Shown here in pieces: positions 1 to 5,518 of a stretch of 6,454 nucleotides of DNA. Source of the stretch: Actinomycetes bacterium (GTDB taxonomy: Bacteria > Actinomycetota > Actinomycetes > Propionibacteriales > Propionibacteriaceae). The notes below the pieces were generated by a model. That model had not been told where the DNA came from and made no database searches. It saw nothing but the letters and a program-made list of their open reading frames with translations. The translations under genes were made by a program, and so were the position numbers. The stretch lies in assembly GCA_023432725.1 (NCBI GenBank), contig JAEYUH010000016.1, forward strand, positions 1-6,454, read 5' to 3'. Numbering within the stretch: position 1 is the first letter of the stretch; the number at the start of each line of letters is the position of its first letter.

Positions 1-509
1 GCGCCCGCGCGCACCTCCTCGTCACCGTCGGGGTCGACGACCAGGACCACCGACTCGACGGGGACCGGTCCGGTCCGGCTGGTGTGCAGCGAGAAGCGGT
101 AGCGCGCCAGCAGGATCCCCTCCATGATCGCGGCCGCGGCCTCGGCCAGCCGAACGCCGTCCAGGCGCGGCACCCGGACGGCCAGGCGTGCGTCCTGCCC
201 GACGGCGCGCGCGAACGCCGCCGCCGCGTCCCGGACGGTCGCTGAGGTCACCTCGCACGACCGACCGACACCGACCGCAACCAGGACCGGGGAGCCAGCG
301 GCAGGGAAGGCCAGGGCATCACCCGGGCGAGGGGTGAACCCGGCCCGGGCGAGATCGGCCAGATCCAGGCCGAGGACGGCCGGCACGGGCTGGTCCGACG
401 CGACGGGGATGGCCAGGGCATCGGCGACGACACGGGCCGGATCGGTCACCAGCTGAACCACCACCCCCGCGCTGCGGGACGGGATGGGGTCGAAGCCGCG
501 GGACTGCAT
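1..509 (-). CDS. pepA: Leucyl aminopeptidase (M17 family), N-terminal third, truncated by window edge
   Basis: The 169 visible codons match the regulatory N-terminal domain of M17 zinc aminopeptidases. These cytosolic hexameric enzymes remove N-terminal residues from peptides. Visible features are an alternating beta-strand and helix pattern, the segment VLVAVGVG (residues 76-82), and the family-typical helix EGILLARYRFS (130-140) followed by a strand VESVVLVVD (151-159). Family members are about 500 residues, so the catalytic C-terminal domain, with its metal ligands, lies beyond position 1 and cannot be checked. The ATG at 507-509 is preferred because GAGAGG (518-523) sits 8 nt upstream of it. 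The gene is alone on its transcript as far as visible; the next minus-strand gene ends 335 nt upstream. The symbol follows the family and is not proven by the catalytic part. Family assignment is fairly secure, completeness unknown. Confidence 0.78.
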   Translation of the reverse strand, partial: MQSRGFDPIPSRSAGVVVQLVTDPARVVADALAIPVASDQPVPAVLGLDLADLARAGFTPRPGDALAFPAAGSPVLVAVGVGRSCEVTSATVRDAAAAFARAVGQDARLAVRVPRLDGVRLAEAAAAIMEGILLARYRFSLHTSRTGPVPVESVVLVVDPDGDEEVRAG

Positions 510-517
510 GACGGGTA

Positions 518-523
518 CCTCTC
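518..523 (-). promoter_or_regulatory. Ribosome binding site of the aminopeptidase gene
   Basis: GAGAGG on the minus strand lies 8 nt before the ATG at 509. It decides that start over others in the same frame. Confidence 0.6.
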
Positions 524-566
524 GGGAGTGGACAGTGCAGCCGCCAGCGTCGGCCAACAGCGGCCG

Positions 567-595
567 CCCGGCGGCATCCGCGCGGCGCCGCCGGG
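567..595. repeat. GC-rich 9-bp inverted repeat (possible terminator or leader hairpin)
   Basis: The arms CCCGGCGGC (567-575) and GCCGCCGGG (587-595) are perfectly complementary across an 11-nt loop. On the minus strand it lies about 58 nt upstream of the aminopeptidase start codon, so it could be a leader structure or a factor-dependent stop for read-through from the signalling operon. There is no T-run on either side. In sequence this GC-rich, a chance match of this length is not very unlikely. Confidence 0.35.
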
Positions 596-768
596 GGCGC
601 CAGCCGGGCGGGCGTCCAACCCACGACGATACGGACCGGCGCTGTCGGGGCCCACCCCTACAAGGGAGGGATCGCGATCGCCGACTCAGGCGGACGTCCC
701 CCAGGAGTGAGGGGCCTGGTCCTGTTCTGGAGCTGGCGCGACCCGCGCCAACTGCCGGCGTCGTGCGG

Positions 769-791
769 AACCGCCGCTGGCGCGGCGGGTT
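769..791 (-). terminator. Possible hairpin terminator of the signalling operon
   Basis: The arms CCGCCGC (771-777) and GCGGCGG (782-788) enclose a TGGC loop. The outer AA and TT pair across a single bulged G. It begins about 54 nt beyond the stop of the last operon gene. A second stem, TGGCGCG/CGCGCCA (734-750, 3-nt loop), follows within 20 nt. Neither has a U-tract, which is common in Actinomycetota but weakens the call. Confidence 0.35.
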
Positions 792-844
792 GCTGCTCAT
801 CGGCGCGTGGTGTTGGTCTGGTGGGATCGGTGGGTGGTCCCGGT

Positions 845-1834
845 TCACTGGCGGTTGATGATCCGGCCGTCCGCGTCGATCATCGTCCGCTCCACCCGGT
901 CGCCGTCCTCGACCACGACGGAGGCTCGCGCCCGCCGTCCCGACGGAATCGCCCGGATCGTCACCCGGCTGCCTTCGGCGTTGGCCACGACCGCGGTGAG
1001 CGCGTCGGCGAGCACCGGCTCCAGCGGCTCGTCGTCGGCGCCCAGCACGAGCACGTGGACGCCCGTGCGCCGCAGGTCGGCGATCGCCGCCGCGAGCGCC
1101 GGGTCCTGCAGGTCGGGGGCTCGCAGCCAGTCCCGGATGGCACCCTCGGTGACCCGCAGGTCCACCCGGCCGGCGGCATCGAGGGGTTCGCCGCGCGCCA
1201 TCCGTTGCAGCAGCGGCGCCACCCGTCGGCGCACCTCGGCGATCTCGCGCCGGTTGGTCTCGGCCGCCTCCGCCAGCGCCTCGGCCCGCAGGGCCGAGCG
1301 GGCCGCCTCGTCGTTGTGGACGCCGACCATCCGGACGATCCCGGTCAGCAGCCGTCGCCACAGGAAGCCCACCACGAACGCCACCACCGGGATCGCGAGC
1401 AGGTCCACGGCGGTCGCGGGCGGAGCCCCGGTCGATTCCGCCCACCACACCCCGGCCAGGATGATCGCGGTCGCCCCGATGCCGCCGAGGACCGGGTTGC
1501 CGCGCACGATCAGCAGGGCGGAGAGGTAGGCGCCGAGGTTGGCGAGGAAGGAGTCGCCCGACGGAGCCTGACCGAGCAGCGTCAAGCCGAAGGTGAGCAC
1601 CGAGCAGACCGCGACGAGGGCCACCTGGGGCGGTCGCAACGGCTCGTCGGTGGGGCTGGTCAGCACGATGCCGCCGAGCAGGAGGCACAGGTAGGCGGCG
1701 ACGTCGACCACGCTGACGGCGGCGAGGCCCCGGGTGCCAAGACCCCAGGCGACAGCGAGCAGCCAGACCGTCGCCATCGTGGCGCGGGCGCCGCGGGTGC
1801 CCAGCCCGGCGGCGCCGGTGGCCCGCCCCGTCAC
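845..1834 (-). CDS. Membrane protein with degenerate histidine-kinase-like core (pseudokinase)
   Basis: This is a 329-residue protein starting at GTG 1834, where GTGA overlaps the TGA of the upstream kinase gene by 4 nt, implying translational coupling. Residues 21-160 form about five or six membrane helices. A charged helical linker follows (about 175-215), then a small alpha/beta domain (about 255-312). The plan copies that of the neighbouring kinase, but the key residues are gone. Where the kinase has VVHDDVL, this protein has VRRRV (201-205), so no phospho-acceptor histidine. The N-box position reads ALTAVVANAEG (278-288) without the E..N pair. The G1 box is reduced to EDGD (309-312), and the chain ends 17 residues later, with no ATP lid or G2 box. 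An alternative ATG at 1777 would remove 19 residues, and neither start has a strong ribosome site. It probably modulates or dimerises with the kinase, but this is inference. It should not autophosphorylate. Confidence 0.72.
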   Translation of the reverse strand: MTGRATGAAGLGTRGARATMATVWLLAVAWGLGTRGLAAVSVVDVAAYLCLLLGGIVLTSPTDEPLRPPQVALVAVCSVLTFGLTLLGQAPSGDSFLANLGAYLSALLIVRGNPVLGGIGATAIILAGVWWAESTGAPPATAVDLLAIPVVAFVVGFLWRRLLTGIVRMVGVHNDEAARSALRAEALAEAAETNRREIAEVRRRVAPLLQRMARGEPLDAAGRVDLRVTEGAIRDWLRAPDLQDPALAAAIADLRRTGVHVLVLGADDEPLEPVLADALTAVVANAEGSRVTIRAIPSGRRARASVVVEDGDRVERTMIDADGRIINRQ

Positions 1835-2976
1835 TGCGACCACGACAGGGCCACCCGTGTGCCCTGGCCGAGGGCGGTGTCCACCCTGGCCCTGCCGCCG
1901 GGGAGACCGTCGACGGCGGCCCGGATGCTGGTGCGCAGGCCGAGCCGCGCCGGGTCGACGGACCCGGGGTCGAAGCCGCGGCCATTGTCGCTGACGGTGA
2001 TCTCGATCAGGTGCGCCGAGACCCGGATCCGAACCGTCCGGGAGGCGGCCGACCCGGCATGGCGGACGCTGTTCCTCAAGGCCTCGGCGGCGGCCCGGCC
2101 GAGGGTGTCGACCACCTCGGTGGGCACCTCGCCGGCGTCCTGGGCCGGCCTGATGTCGCAACCGGGGTCGATCGCCCGCAGCCGGTCGACCAGGTCGGCC
2201 AGGGCTTCGCGGGAGGACCGGACGGTGCCGTCCAGCCCGGCCCCGGCTGCCCGGTCCAGCAGCAGCAGGGCGCTCTGCGCCTCGGCCCGGAGTTCGGCGG
2301 GGGGACGATCCGGCAGCGCCATGGCAGCGGTGAGAACCGACAGCACGTCGTCGTGCACAACGCGGGCGAGCGCGTCCTTGCGGCGGGCGTCGGCCTCGGC
2401 CCGGATCACCCGCCGCTCCTCCTCCTGCGCCCGCGACTGGGCGACCCGCATCTGGGTGAGGCGGGAACGGATGCCGAGGAAGATCGCGACCAGGGCCAGG
2501 TTGCTGAGGTGTGCGGGGGTGTTCTCCGCGACGAGGGCGGGCACCGCGCCGAGGAAGACCAGCCCCGACACGGCAGGCAGCAGGGCGGAGGTCGCCGCCG
2601 CAGAAATCGCCACCGCCGGGGGCGTCCAGAGCACCAGATAGCTCACGACCACCGGCTCCAGCGTCCACGCCCACGGCATCGCCTGCCCCGGGTCGCTGCC
2701 GCGGTAGGCGGCGAAGGCTGTCGCCATCAGCAGAGCGTTCATGATCGGGGCGATGACCCAGCCGAAGCGCATCAGGTCGTCGGACAGCCATCGCCCCAGG
2801 ACGCCCAGGGCCAGCACGATCCCGGCCACGACGATCCCGCCGGCGTTCCACCACGGCGCGAAGTCGGCGGCGCCGGACAGCGTCCCGAGGGTCTGGCCGA
2901 TGGCGAGGACGAGGCCGCCCAGCGACATCATCCAGCTCAGCTCACGGTCTGCCCGCCGGCTGCCGGTGCTCGGCAC
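1831..2976 (-). CDS. Sensor histidine kinase, membrane-bound, HisKA_3-like
   Basis: This 381-residue protein has about six membrane helices (roughly 14-33, 42-61, 71-90, 104-124, 125-145, 156-170), then a charged coiled-coil linker (172-200). The dimerisation/phospho-acceptor helix carries RVVHDDVL (205-212, acceptor His208). A complete HATPase domain follows: N-box with E298 and N302 in EALRNSVRHAG, G1 box DNGRGFD (330-336), and a second glycine motif GQGTRV (370-375). The signal is not evident; with no extracellular domain of note, sensing is probably within or through the membrane. It should phosphorylate the regulator encoded just upstream. GTG 2976 is preferred because TGAGGG, overlapping the regulator stop, lies 6 nt before it. 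ATG codons at residues 16 and 17 are alternatives. The stop overlaps the next gene by GTGA, giving a stoichiometrically coupled pair with the pseudokinase. Confidence 0.9.
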   Translation of the reverse strand: MPSTGSRRADRELSWMMSLGGLVLAIGQTLGTLSGAADFAPWWNAGGIVVAGIVLALGVLGRWLSDDLMRFGWVIAPIMNALLMATAFAAYRGSDPGQAMPWAWTLEPVVVSYLVLWTPPAVAISAAATSALLPAVSGLVFLGAVPALVAENTPAHLSNLALVAIFLGIRSRLTQMRVAQSRAQEEERRVIRAEADARRKDALARVVHDDVLSVLTAAMALPDRPPAELRAEAQSALLLLDRAAGAGLDGTVRSSREALADLVDRLRAIDPGCDIRPAQDAGEVPTEVVDTLGRAAAEALRNSVRHAGSAASRTVRIRVSAHLIEITVSDNGRGFDPGSVDPARLGLRTSIRAAVDGLPGGRARVDTALGQGTRVALSWSQ

Positions 2977-2985
2977 CCCCGTCCC

Positions 2986-3624
2986 TCACTCGTTCGCCGG
3001 TACCAGGCCGTCCTCGACCGCTCGGCGGTACAGGTCGACCTTGGTGGGGGCGGGCCGGTCGACCGCGGCATACTTCCCGCGGATCCGCCGGATGTGGTCG
3101 AGCACGGTCTCCCGTGAGATGTAGAGCACGGCGCCGACCCGTTCGGCAGTCTCGCCTGAGGCGTACAGGGCCAGCACCTCGGCCTCCCGCTCGCTCAGCC
3201 TGGCGGTGACGAACTCGCTGTCGGCGTCGAGTGCCGCCGCCCAGTCGGCGGTGGCCACCACCTCCCCGCGCAGCACGGTCCGGACCGCCCTGACGACCAC
3301 CTCGGGCAGTTCGGACTTGCGGACCATCCCGCACACCCCGGCACGGCTGGCCTCGCGCACCAGGCCCGGCCGGTCGCCGCTGGTGTAGGCGAGGACGGCG
3401 GCACCGGTGCGGGCCAGAGCCCGAACATTCGCCGTCGGGGTCGATCCGTCAGCCAGGGTCAGGTCGAGCAGCACCAGGTCGAGGTCCAGCCCGGAGGCCA
3501 GCAGTTCGGCAACGGTGGCCCCGGTCGCGACGACGTGCATGTCGGGCTGGGTGTTGATGATCGTCGTGGCGCCCAGCACAACAGCGGGATGGTCGTCCAC
3601 GACCGCGATCCTTGCCTTGATCAC
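2986..3624 (-). CDS. Two-component response regulator, NarL/LuxR family
   Basis: This is a 212-residue transcription factor. The receiver domain (about 3-120) has the acidic pair D10-D11 in VVDDHP, the phospho-acceptor D54 in VLLDLTL, T81 in AYTSGD, and the invariant lysine K103 in MVRKSE. The C-terminal LuxR-type helix-turn-helix spans about 142-187, with LSEREAEVLALYASGETA and a recognition helix around SRETVLDHIRRIR (170-182), followed by a basic tail. It is the first gene of the operon, and its stop is 9 nt before the kinase start. I prefer GTG 3624, since a purine-rich AAGGGGGG (3629-3636) precedes it. The ATG at 3654 (10 residues longer) has a weaker site and adds residues outside the receiver fold. 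Phosphorylation by the adjacent kinase is expected. Its targets are not shown by sequence; the palindrome at 3769-3790 is a candidate. Confidence 0.92.
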   Translation of the reverse strand: MIKARIAVVDDHPAVVLGATTIINTQPDMHVVATGATVAELLASGLDLDLVLLDLTLADGSTPTANVRALARTGAAVLAYTSGDRPGLVREASRAGVCGMVRKSELPEVVVRAVRTVLRGEVVATADWAAALDADSEFVTARLSEREAEVLALYASGETAERVGAVLYISRETVLDHIRRIRGKYAAVDRPAPTKVDLYRRAVEDGLVPANE

Positions 3625-3628
3625 CGGG

Positions 3629-3636
3629 CCCCCCTT
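3629..3636 (-). promoter_or_regulatory. Ribosome binding site deciding the regulator start
   Basis: AAGGGGGG on the minus strand stands 4-6 nt before GTG 3624. It lies inside the longer reading that starts at ATG 3654 and is the main reason for choosing the shorter protein. Confidence 0.6.
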
Positions 3637-3755
3637 GGCTGTCCGGTCGATCATCTCGCGCCACCCCGGCCACCATCAAATGCCGGCCGGAGAGTGTGTG
3701 GGGCGGCCGCTGTCGCGCCCTCCCGATCGCTGGGGCGCATCCCCCGGGATCCGGG

Positions 3756-3784
3756 TTGTGCGGTAGGTGCCGACCCCGTACGGT
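3756..3784 (+). promoter_or_regulatory. Possible sigma-70-type promoter of the membrane-protein gene at 3832
   Basis: TTGTGC (3756-3761) and TACGGT (3779-3784) are separated by 17 nt. Each matches the consensus at 3 of 6 positions, including the TAnnnT core. Transcription would start near 3791, giving a leader of about 41 nt that contains the AGGAGG site. The -10 lies inside the palindrome at 3769-3790. The match is moderate. Confidence 0.4.
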
Positions 3785-3790
3785 GTCGGC
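3769..3790. promoter_or_regulatory. Near-perfect 22-bp palindrome, candidate operator in the divergent region
   Basis: The half-sites GCCGAC (3769-3774) and GTCGGC (3785-3790) flank a perfect core CCGTACGG (3776-3783), centred between 3779 and 3780. Ten of eleven base pairs match; the only mismatch is C3775 against T3784. It lies between the divergent regulator operon and the membrane-protein gene and overlaps the -10 proposed for the latter. A dimeric regulator, possibly the encoded NarL-type protein, could bind here. It could also fold as an RNA hairpin. Confidence 0.5.
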
Positions 3791-3820
3791 TCAACCGGGG
3801 CCATCGCGGCTCCGGCAGGC

Positions 3821-3826
3821 AGGAGG
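3821..3826 (+). promoter_or_regulatory. Strong Shine-Dalgarno site
   Basis: AGGAGG, a full consensus core, lies 5 nt before ATG 3832. It fixes that start within a frame that is open from much further upstream. Confidence 0.85.
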
Positions 3827-3831
3827 CGGGC

Positions 3832-4479
3832 ATGGCCGGGGAGGTCGACACCGACCCGCGGGAGCGAACCTGGAGCCTGGCGGCGGCGGTCATCCTGTCG
3901 CTGGCGACACTGGTCTCGGCCTGGTGCGGTTACCAGGCGTCGGTGTGGAACGGGGTCATCGCCACCCAGACGCGGGAGGCCAACGCGGCCCGGCTCGACT
4001 CCGCCCGGCAGGCCGGAGTGGCCGACCGGCAGCTCTCCAGCGACCTGCTGATCTTCGCGGTCTGGCTGGAGGCGGAGGTGACCGGGGCGGAGGCGGTCGC
4101 CGACTCGGTAGCGGAGCGCTTCCTGGCGCACTTCCGTCCAGCCTTCGAGGCGTGGCGGGCCGAGCCGCCGCGGCCCGGCAGCCGGCTCCCGGCCGGCACT
4201 CCGTTCGACCGGCCGGAGTACGTCCTGCCGACCCAGGCGGCCGCCGAGGCCGCCCAGGCCCGCGCCGAGGCGGCTGCCGCCGCCGCGGATGCCGCCGGCA
4301 CCTGGAGCAGCCGCTACGTGCTGGCCACCGTGCTGTTCGCCTCGGTCCTCTTCCTGGCCGGGATCGCGGCCAAACTGTCCCGCCGGGTCGCGCACCCGGT
4401 CGTCGTCCTGGCCGGGCTCACCCTGCTCGGGGCGGTGGCCTCGCTGGTGAGTCTCCCGGCGTTGCTGGACGGGCTGTAG
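3832..4479 (+). CDS. Conserved-looking membrane protein of unknown function
   Basis: This 215-residue protein has no function I can name. Its plan is a short charged N-terminus, a membrane helix (about 15-34) ending in AWCGYQASVWNG (30-41), and a long soluble helical region with RFLAHFRPAFEAW (96-108). A proline-rich stretch contains PFDRPEYVLP (124-133). An alanine-rich helix (134-156) probably forms a coiled coil, and two closing membrane helices lie at about 161-181 and 188-209. The YQASxWNG and FRPAFEAW motifs recall a widespread family of uncharacterised bacterial membrane proteins, but I cannot name the family with certainty. The gene is transcribed away from the two-component operon and shares its control region, so it may be a target of that regulator (inference). 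The start is secure because of AGGAGG. Confidence 0.8.
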   Translation: MAGEVDTDPRERTWSLAAAVILSLATLVSAWCGYQASVWNGVIATQTREANAARLDSARQAGVADRQLSSDLLIFAVWLEAEVTGAEAVADSVAERFLAHFRPAFEAWRAEPPRPGSRLPAGTPFDRPEYVLPTQAAAEAAQARAEAAAAAADAAGTWSSRYVLATVLFASVLFLAGIAAKLSRRVAHPVVVLAGLTLLGAVASLVSLPALLDGL

Positions 4480-4594
4480 CCGCCCACCCCCACAACCGGG
4501 GATCTTCGGCCGGACTGCCGCGGCATGGCGACCCGTAACGGTGCTTGCGGCGTGGCTTTTGGTCGCCGCCAGGCGGCTGCGCAGGCGCCGCGAC

Positions 4595-4619
4595 ATCCCC
4601 TAGTTACGGGGATAACCCC
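4595..4619. repeat. Overlapping inverted repeats upstream of the leaderless gene
   Basis: ATCCCC (4595-4600) and GGGGAT (4608-4613) form a perfect 6-bp inverted repeat with a 7-nt loop. The same GGGG can pair instead with CCCC at 4616-4619 over an ATAA loop. GTTA (4603-4606) and TAAC (4613-4616) form a third symmetric pair. The cluster lies about 50-70 nt upstream of the predicted transcription start, a usual place for an activator site. Confidence 0.4.
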
Positions 4620-4653
4620 TTGTCAGAGGCGAGTCGAGCGGTGCGCTTCGGCC

Positions 4654-4659
4654 TATACT
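4654..4659 (+). promoter_or_regulatory. -10 element TATACT of a leaderless promoter
   Basis: TATACT matches the TATAAT consensus at 5 of 6 positions. Six nucleotides separate it from the A of ATG 4666, so the predicted start of transcription is that A. There is no Shine-Dalgarno sequence between them. The -35 region at the normal distance (around 4630-4636) is poor; TTGTCA at 4620-4625 is close to consensus but 28 nt away, too far to be its partner. Confidence 0.65.
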
Positions 4660-4665
4660 CCGGCC

Positions 4666-5046
4666 ATGATCGCGATCCTGATCCGCGCGGCCGGGTTCCT
4701 GGTGACCGCGGCCCTGGGTCTGCTCGCGGCGGCCTGGTTGCTGCCCGACGTCGGCATGTCCGCGTCCGGATTCACCCTGGCCGTCGTCGTCTTCGGTCTC
4801 GCCCAGTCGGTGCTCGGCATCGTGGTGGCGAAGCTGGCCAAGCGGTTCGCCCCGGCCCTGCTGAGCGGTTTCGGGTTGATCTCCACCCTGGTCGCGCTGT
4901 GGATAGCGACCCTGGTTCCGGGCGGGCTGGCGATCTCCGGTCTGCGCACCTGGATCCTGGCCACGATGGTCGTCTGGGTCGTCACCAGCCTGGCGTCCCT
5001 GCTGCTGCCGCTGCTGATCAAGGACGGCCCCGGCCGGTCCGCCTGA
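4666..5046 (+). CDS. Small four-helix membrane protein, YvlD / phage-holin-4_2-like
   Basis: This 126-residue protein is almost entirely membrane helix, with segments at about 4-26, 35-56, 65-84 and 93-117. The order of an N-terminal helix ending in AAAWLLPDVG (21-30), a hydrophobic turn and a second helix containing VFGLAQSVL resembles the Phage_holin_4_2/YvlD group. Despite the family name, these are mostly chromosomal proteins linked to the envelope, and nothing nearby suggests a prophage. I choose ATG 4666 because a -10 box sits exactly where a leaderless transcript needs it, and because hydrophobic sequence begins immediately after this codon. A longer reading from 4525 would add 47 residues that look non-coding. 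It is probably co-transcribed with the gene 44 nt downstream. Family call by overall resemblance only. Confidence 0.72.
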   Translation: MIAILIRAAGFLVTAALGLLAAAWLLPDVGMSASGFTLAVVVFGLAQSVLGIVVAKLAKRFAPALLSGFGLISTLVALWIATLVPGGLAISGLRTWILATMVVWVVTSLASLLLPLLIKDGPGRSA

Positions 5047-5090
5047 GTTCCCACCCCACCCACGCTCCACCGCAGAGAGGATCAACCGCT

Positions 5091-5486
5091 ATGTCCTTCT
5101 GGACCTCGATCTGGGATGTCATCTGGTGGTTTCTGACCGCCTTCGTCTTCATCGCCTACCTGATGGCACTGTTCTCGATCATCGGCGACCTGGTTCGCGA
5201 CCGGAAGCTCAACGGCGTCGCGAAGGCGATCTGGCTGTTGTTCCTGATCTTCCTGCCGTTCCTGACCGCCCTGGCCTACCTGATCTTCCGCGGTCAGGGC
5301 ATGGGCGATCGGGCTGCCGAGCAGGCGAAGGCCGCGCAGGCCGCGACCGAGGACTACGTCCGTTCCGTGGCCGGCACCGGCCCGGCCGCCGAGATCGCGC
5401 AGGCCAAGCAGTTGCTGGACACCGGCGCGATCAGCGCCGAGGAGTACGCCCGGCTGAAGGCGGCTGCGCTGGCGAAGGTGGGCTGA
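5091..5486 (+). CDS. PLDc_N and SHOCT domain membrane protein
   Basis: This 131-residue protein has two membrane helices (about 9-31 and 45-66). The WWFLTAFVFIAYLMALFSI and RDRKLNGVAKAIWLLFLIFLP segments are typical of the PLDc_N (cardiolipin-synthase N-terminal) module found without a catalytic domain. A charged alanine-rich linker leads to a C-terminal SHOCT motif, with AEIAQAKQLLDTGAISAEEY (100-119) followed by RLKAA. SHOCT is a short helical module usually at protein ends and thought to mediate oligomerisation or binding. No enzymatic activity is expected because the HKD motifs of phospholipase D are absent. GAGAGG (5075-5080) lies 10 nt before the ATG. It follows the YvlD-like gene by 44 nt with no obvious terminator, so one transcript is likely, suggesting a joint role at the membrane. 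Confidence 0.85.
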   Translation: MSFWTSIWDVIWWFLTAFVFIAYLMALFSIIGDLVRDRKLNGVAKAIWLLFLIFLPFLTALAYLIFRGQGMGDRAAEQAKAAQAATEDYVRSVAGTGPAAEIAQAKQLLDTGAISAEEYARLKAAALAKVG

Positions 5487-5499
5487 CCACCTGATCCAA

Positions 5500-5518
5500 G
5501 CCTGCTACTCGGGCAGGC
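5500..5518. terminator. Possible bidirectional terminator hairpin between convergent genes
   Basis: GCCTGC (5500-5505) and GCAGGC (5513-5518) form a perfect 6-bp stem with a 7-nt loop. It lies 14 nt past the stop of the SHOCT gene and covers the stop of the convergent polymerase gene. There is no T-run on either side, so efficiency is doubtful. Confidence 0.4.

Larger units (their letters stand above)
510..844. other. Gene-free spacer between the pseudokinase stop and the aminopeptidase start
   Basis: No frame here gives a protein-like translation. The open frames on both strands read as R/G/P-rich shadow sequence without a sensible start. The spacer must contain the end of the signalling operon and the promoter of the aminopeptidase gene, both minus strand. 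It holds several GC-rich hairpins (567-595, 734-750, 769-791) and a palindrome GATCGCGATC at 670-679. I see no convincing -35/-10 pair for the aminopeptidase gene. Confidence 0.7.
4480..4665. other. Intergenic spacer with promoter and inverted repeats
   Basis: The 186-nt spacer has no credible gene. A frame open from 4525 runs into the downstream gene but its first 47 residues are compositionally unlike the rest. The right half is unusually AT-tolerant for this window (4595-4625) and contains overlapping inverted repeats, followed by a TATACT box. Confidence 0.6.

Noticed and set aside
670..681. GATCGCGATC / GCGATCGC palindromes
   Set aside because: Short GC-rich palindromes of this kind are expected by chance and have no evident link to a promoter.
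707..2641. 644-codon open frame on the plus strand, antisense to the kinase and pseudokinase
   Set aside because: Its translation is rich in R, G, P, H and D without domains. It mirrors the codon bias of the real minus-strand genes and has no ribosome site.
845..2854. Single 669-codon minus-strand frame suggesting a fused kinase-pseudokinase
   Set aside because: Only the part after 1834 reads as a protein with membrane helices. Upstream of that it is an R/G/P-rich shadow of the true kinase frame.
2011..3117. 368-codon plus-strand open frame
   Set aside because: Antisense to the kinase, glycine- and histidine-rich, with no recognisable fold; a high-GC shadow.
3666..3690. CCGGCC / GGCCGG inverted repeat with 13-nt spacing
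   Set aside because: Six GC pairs with a long loop are common by chance in this composition, and no promoter for the regulator could be recognised beside it.
3676..4596. 306-codon minus-strand frame opposite the membrane-protein gene
   Set aside because: The plus-strand gene has a consensus ribosome site and membrane-helix pattern. The opposite frame is Q/G/R-rich and featureless.
4525..4665. 47-residue N-terminal extension of the YvlD-like protein from ATG 4525
   Set aside because: No ribosome site, composition unlike the membrane protein, and it overlaps inverted repeats and the -10 box.
4666..5046. Prophage holin
   Set aside because: The family name includes holin, but no endolysin, phage structural gene or attachment site is present; chromosomal YvlD-like proteins fit better.
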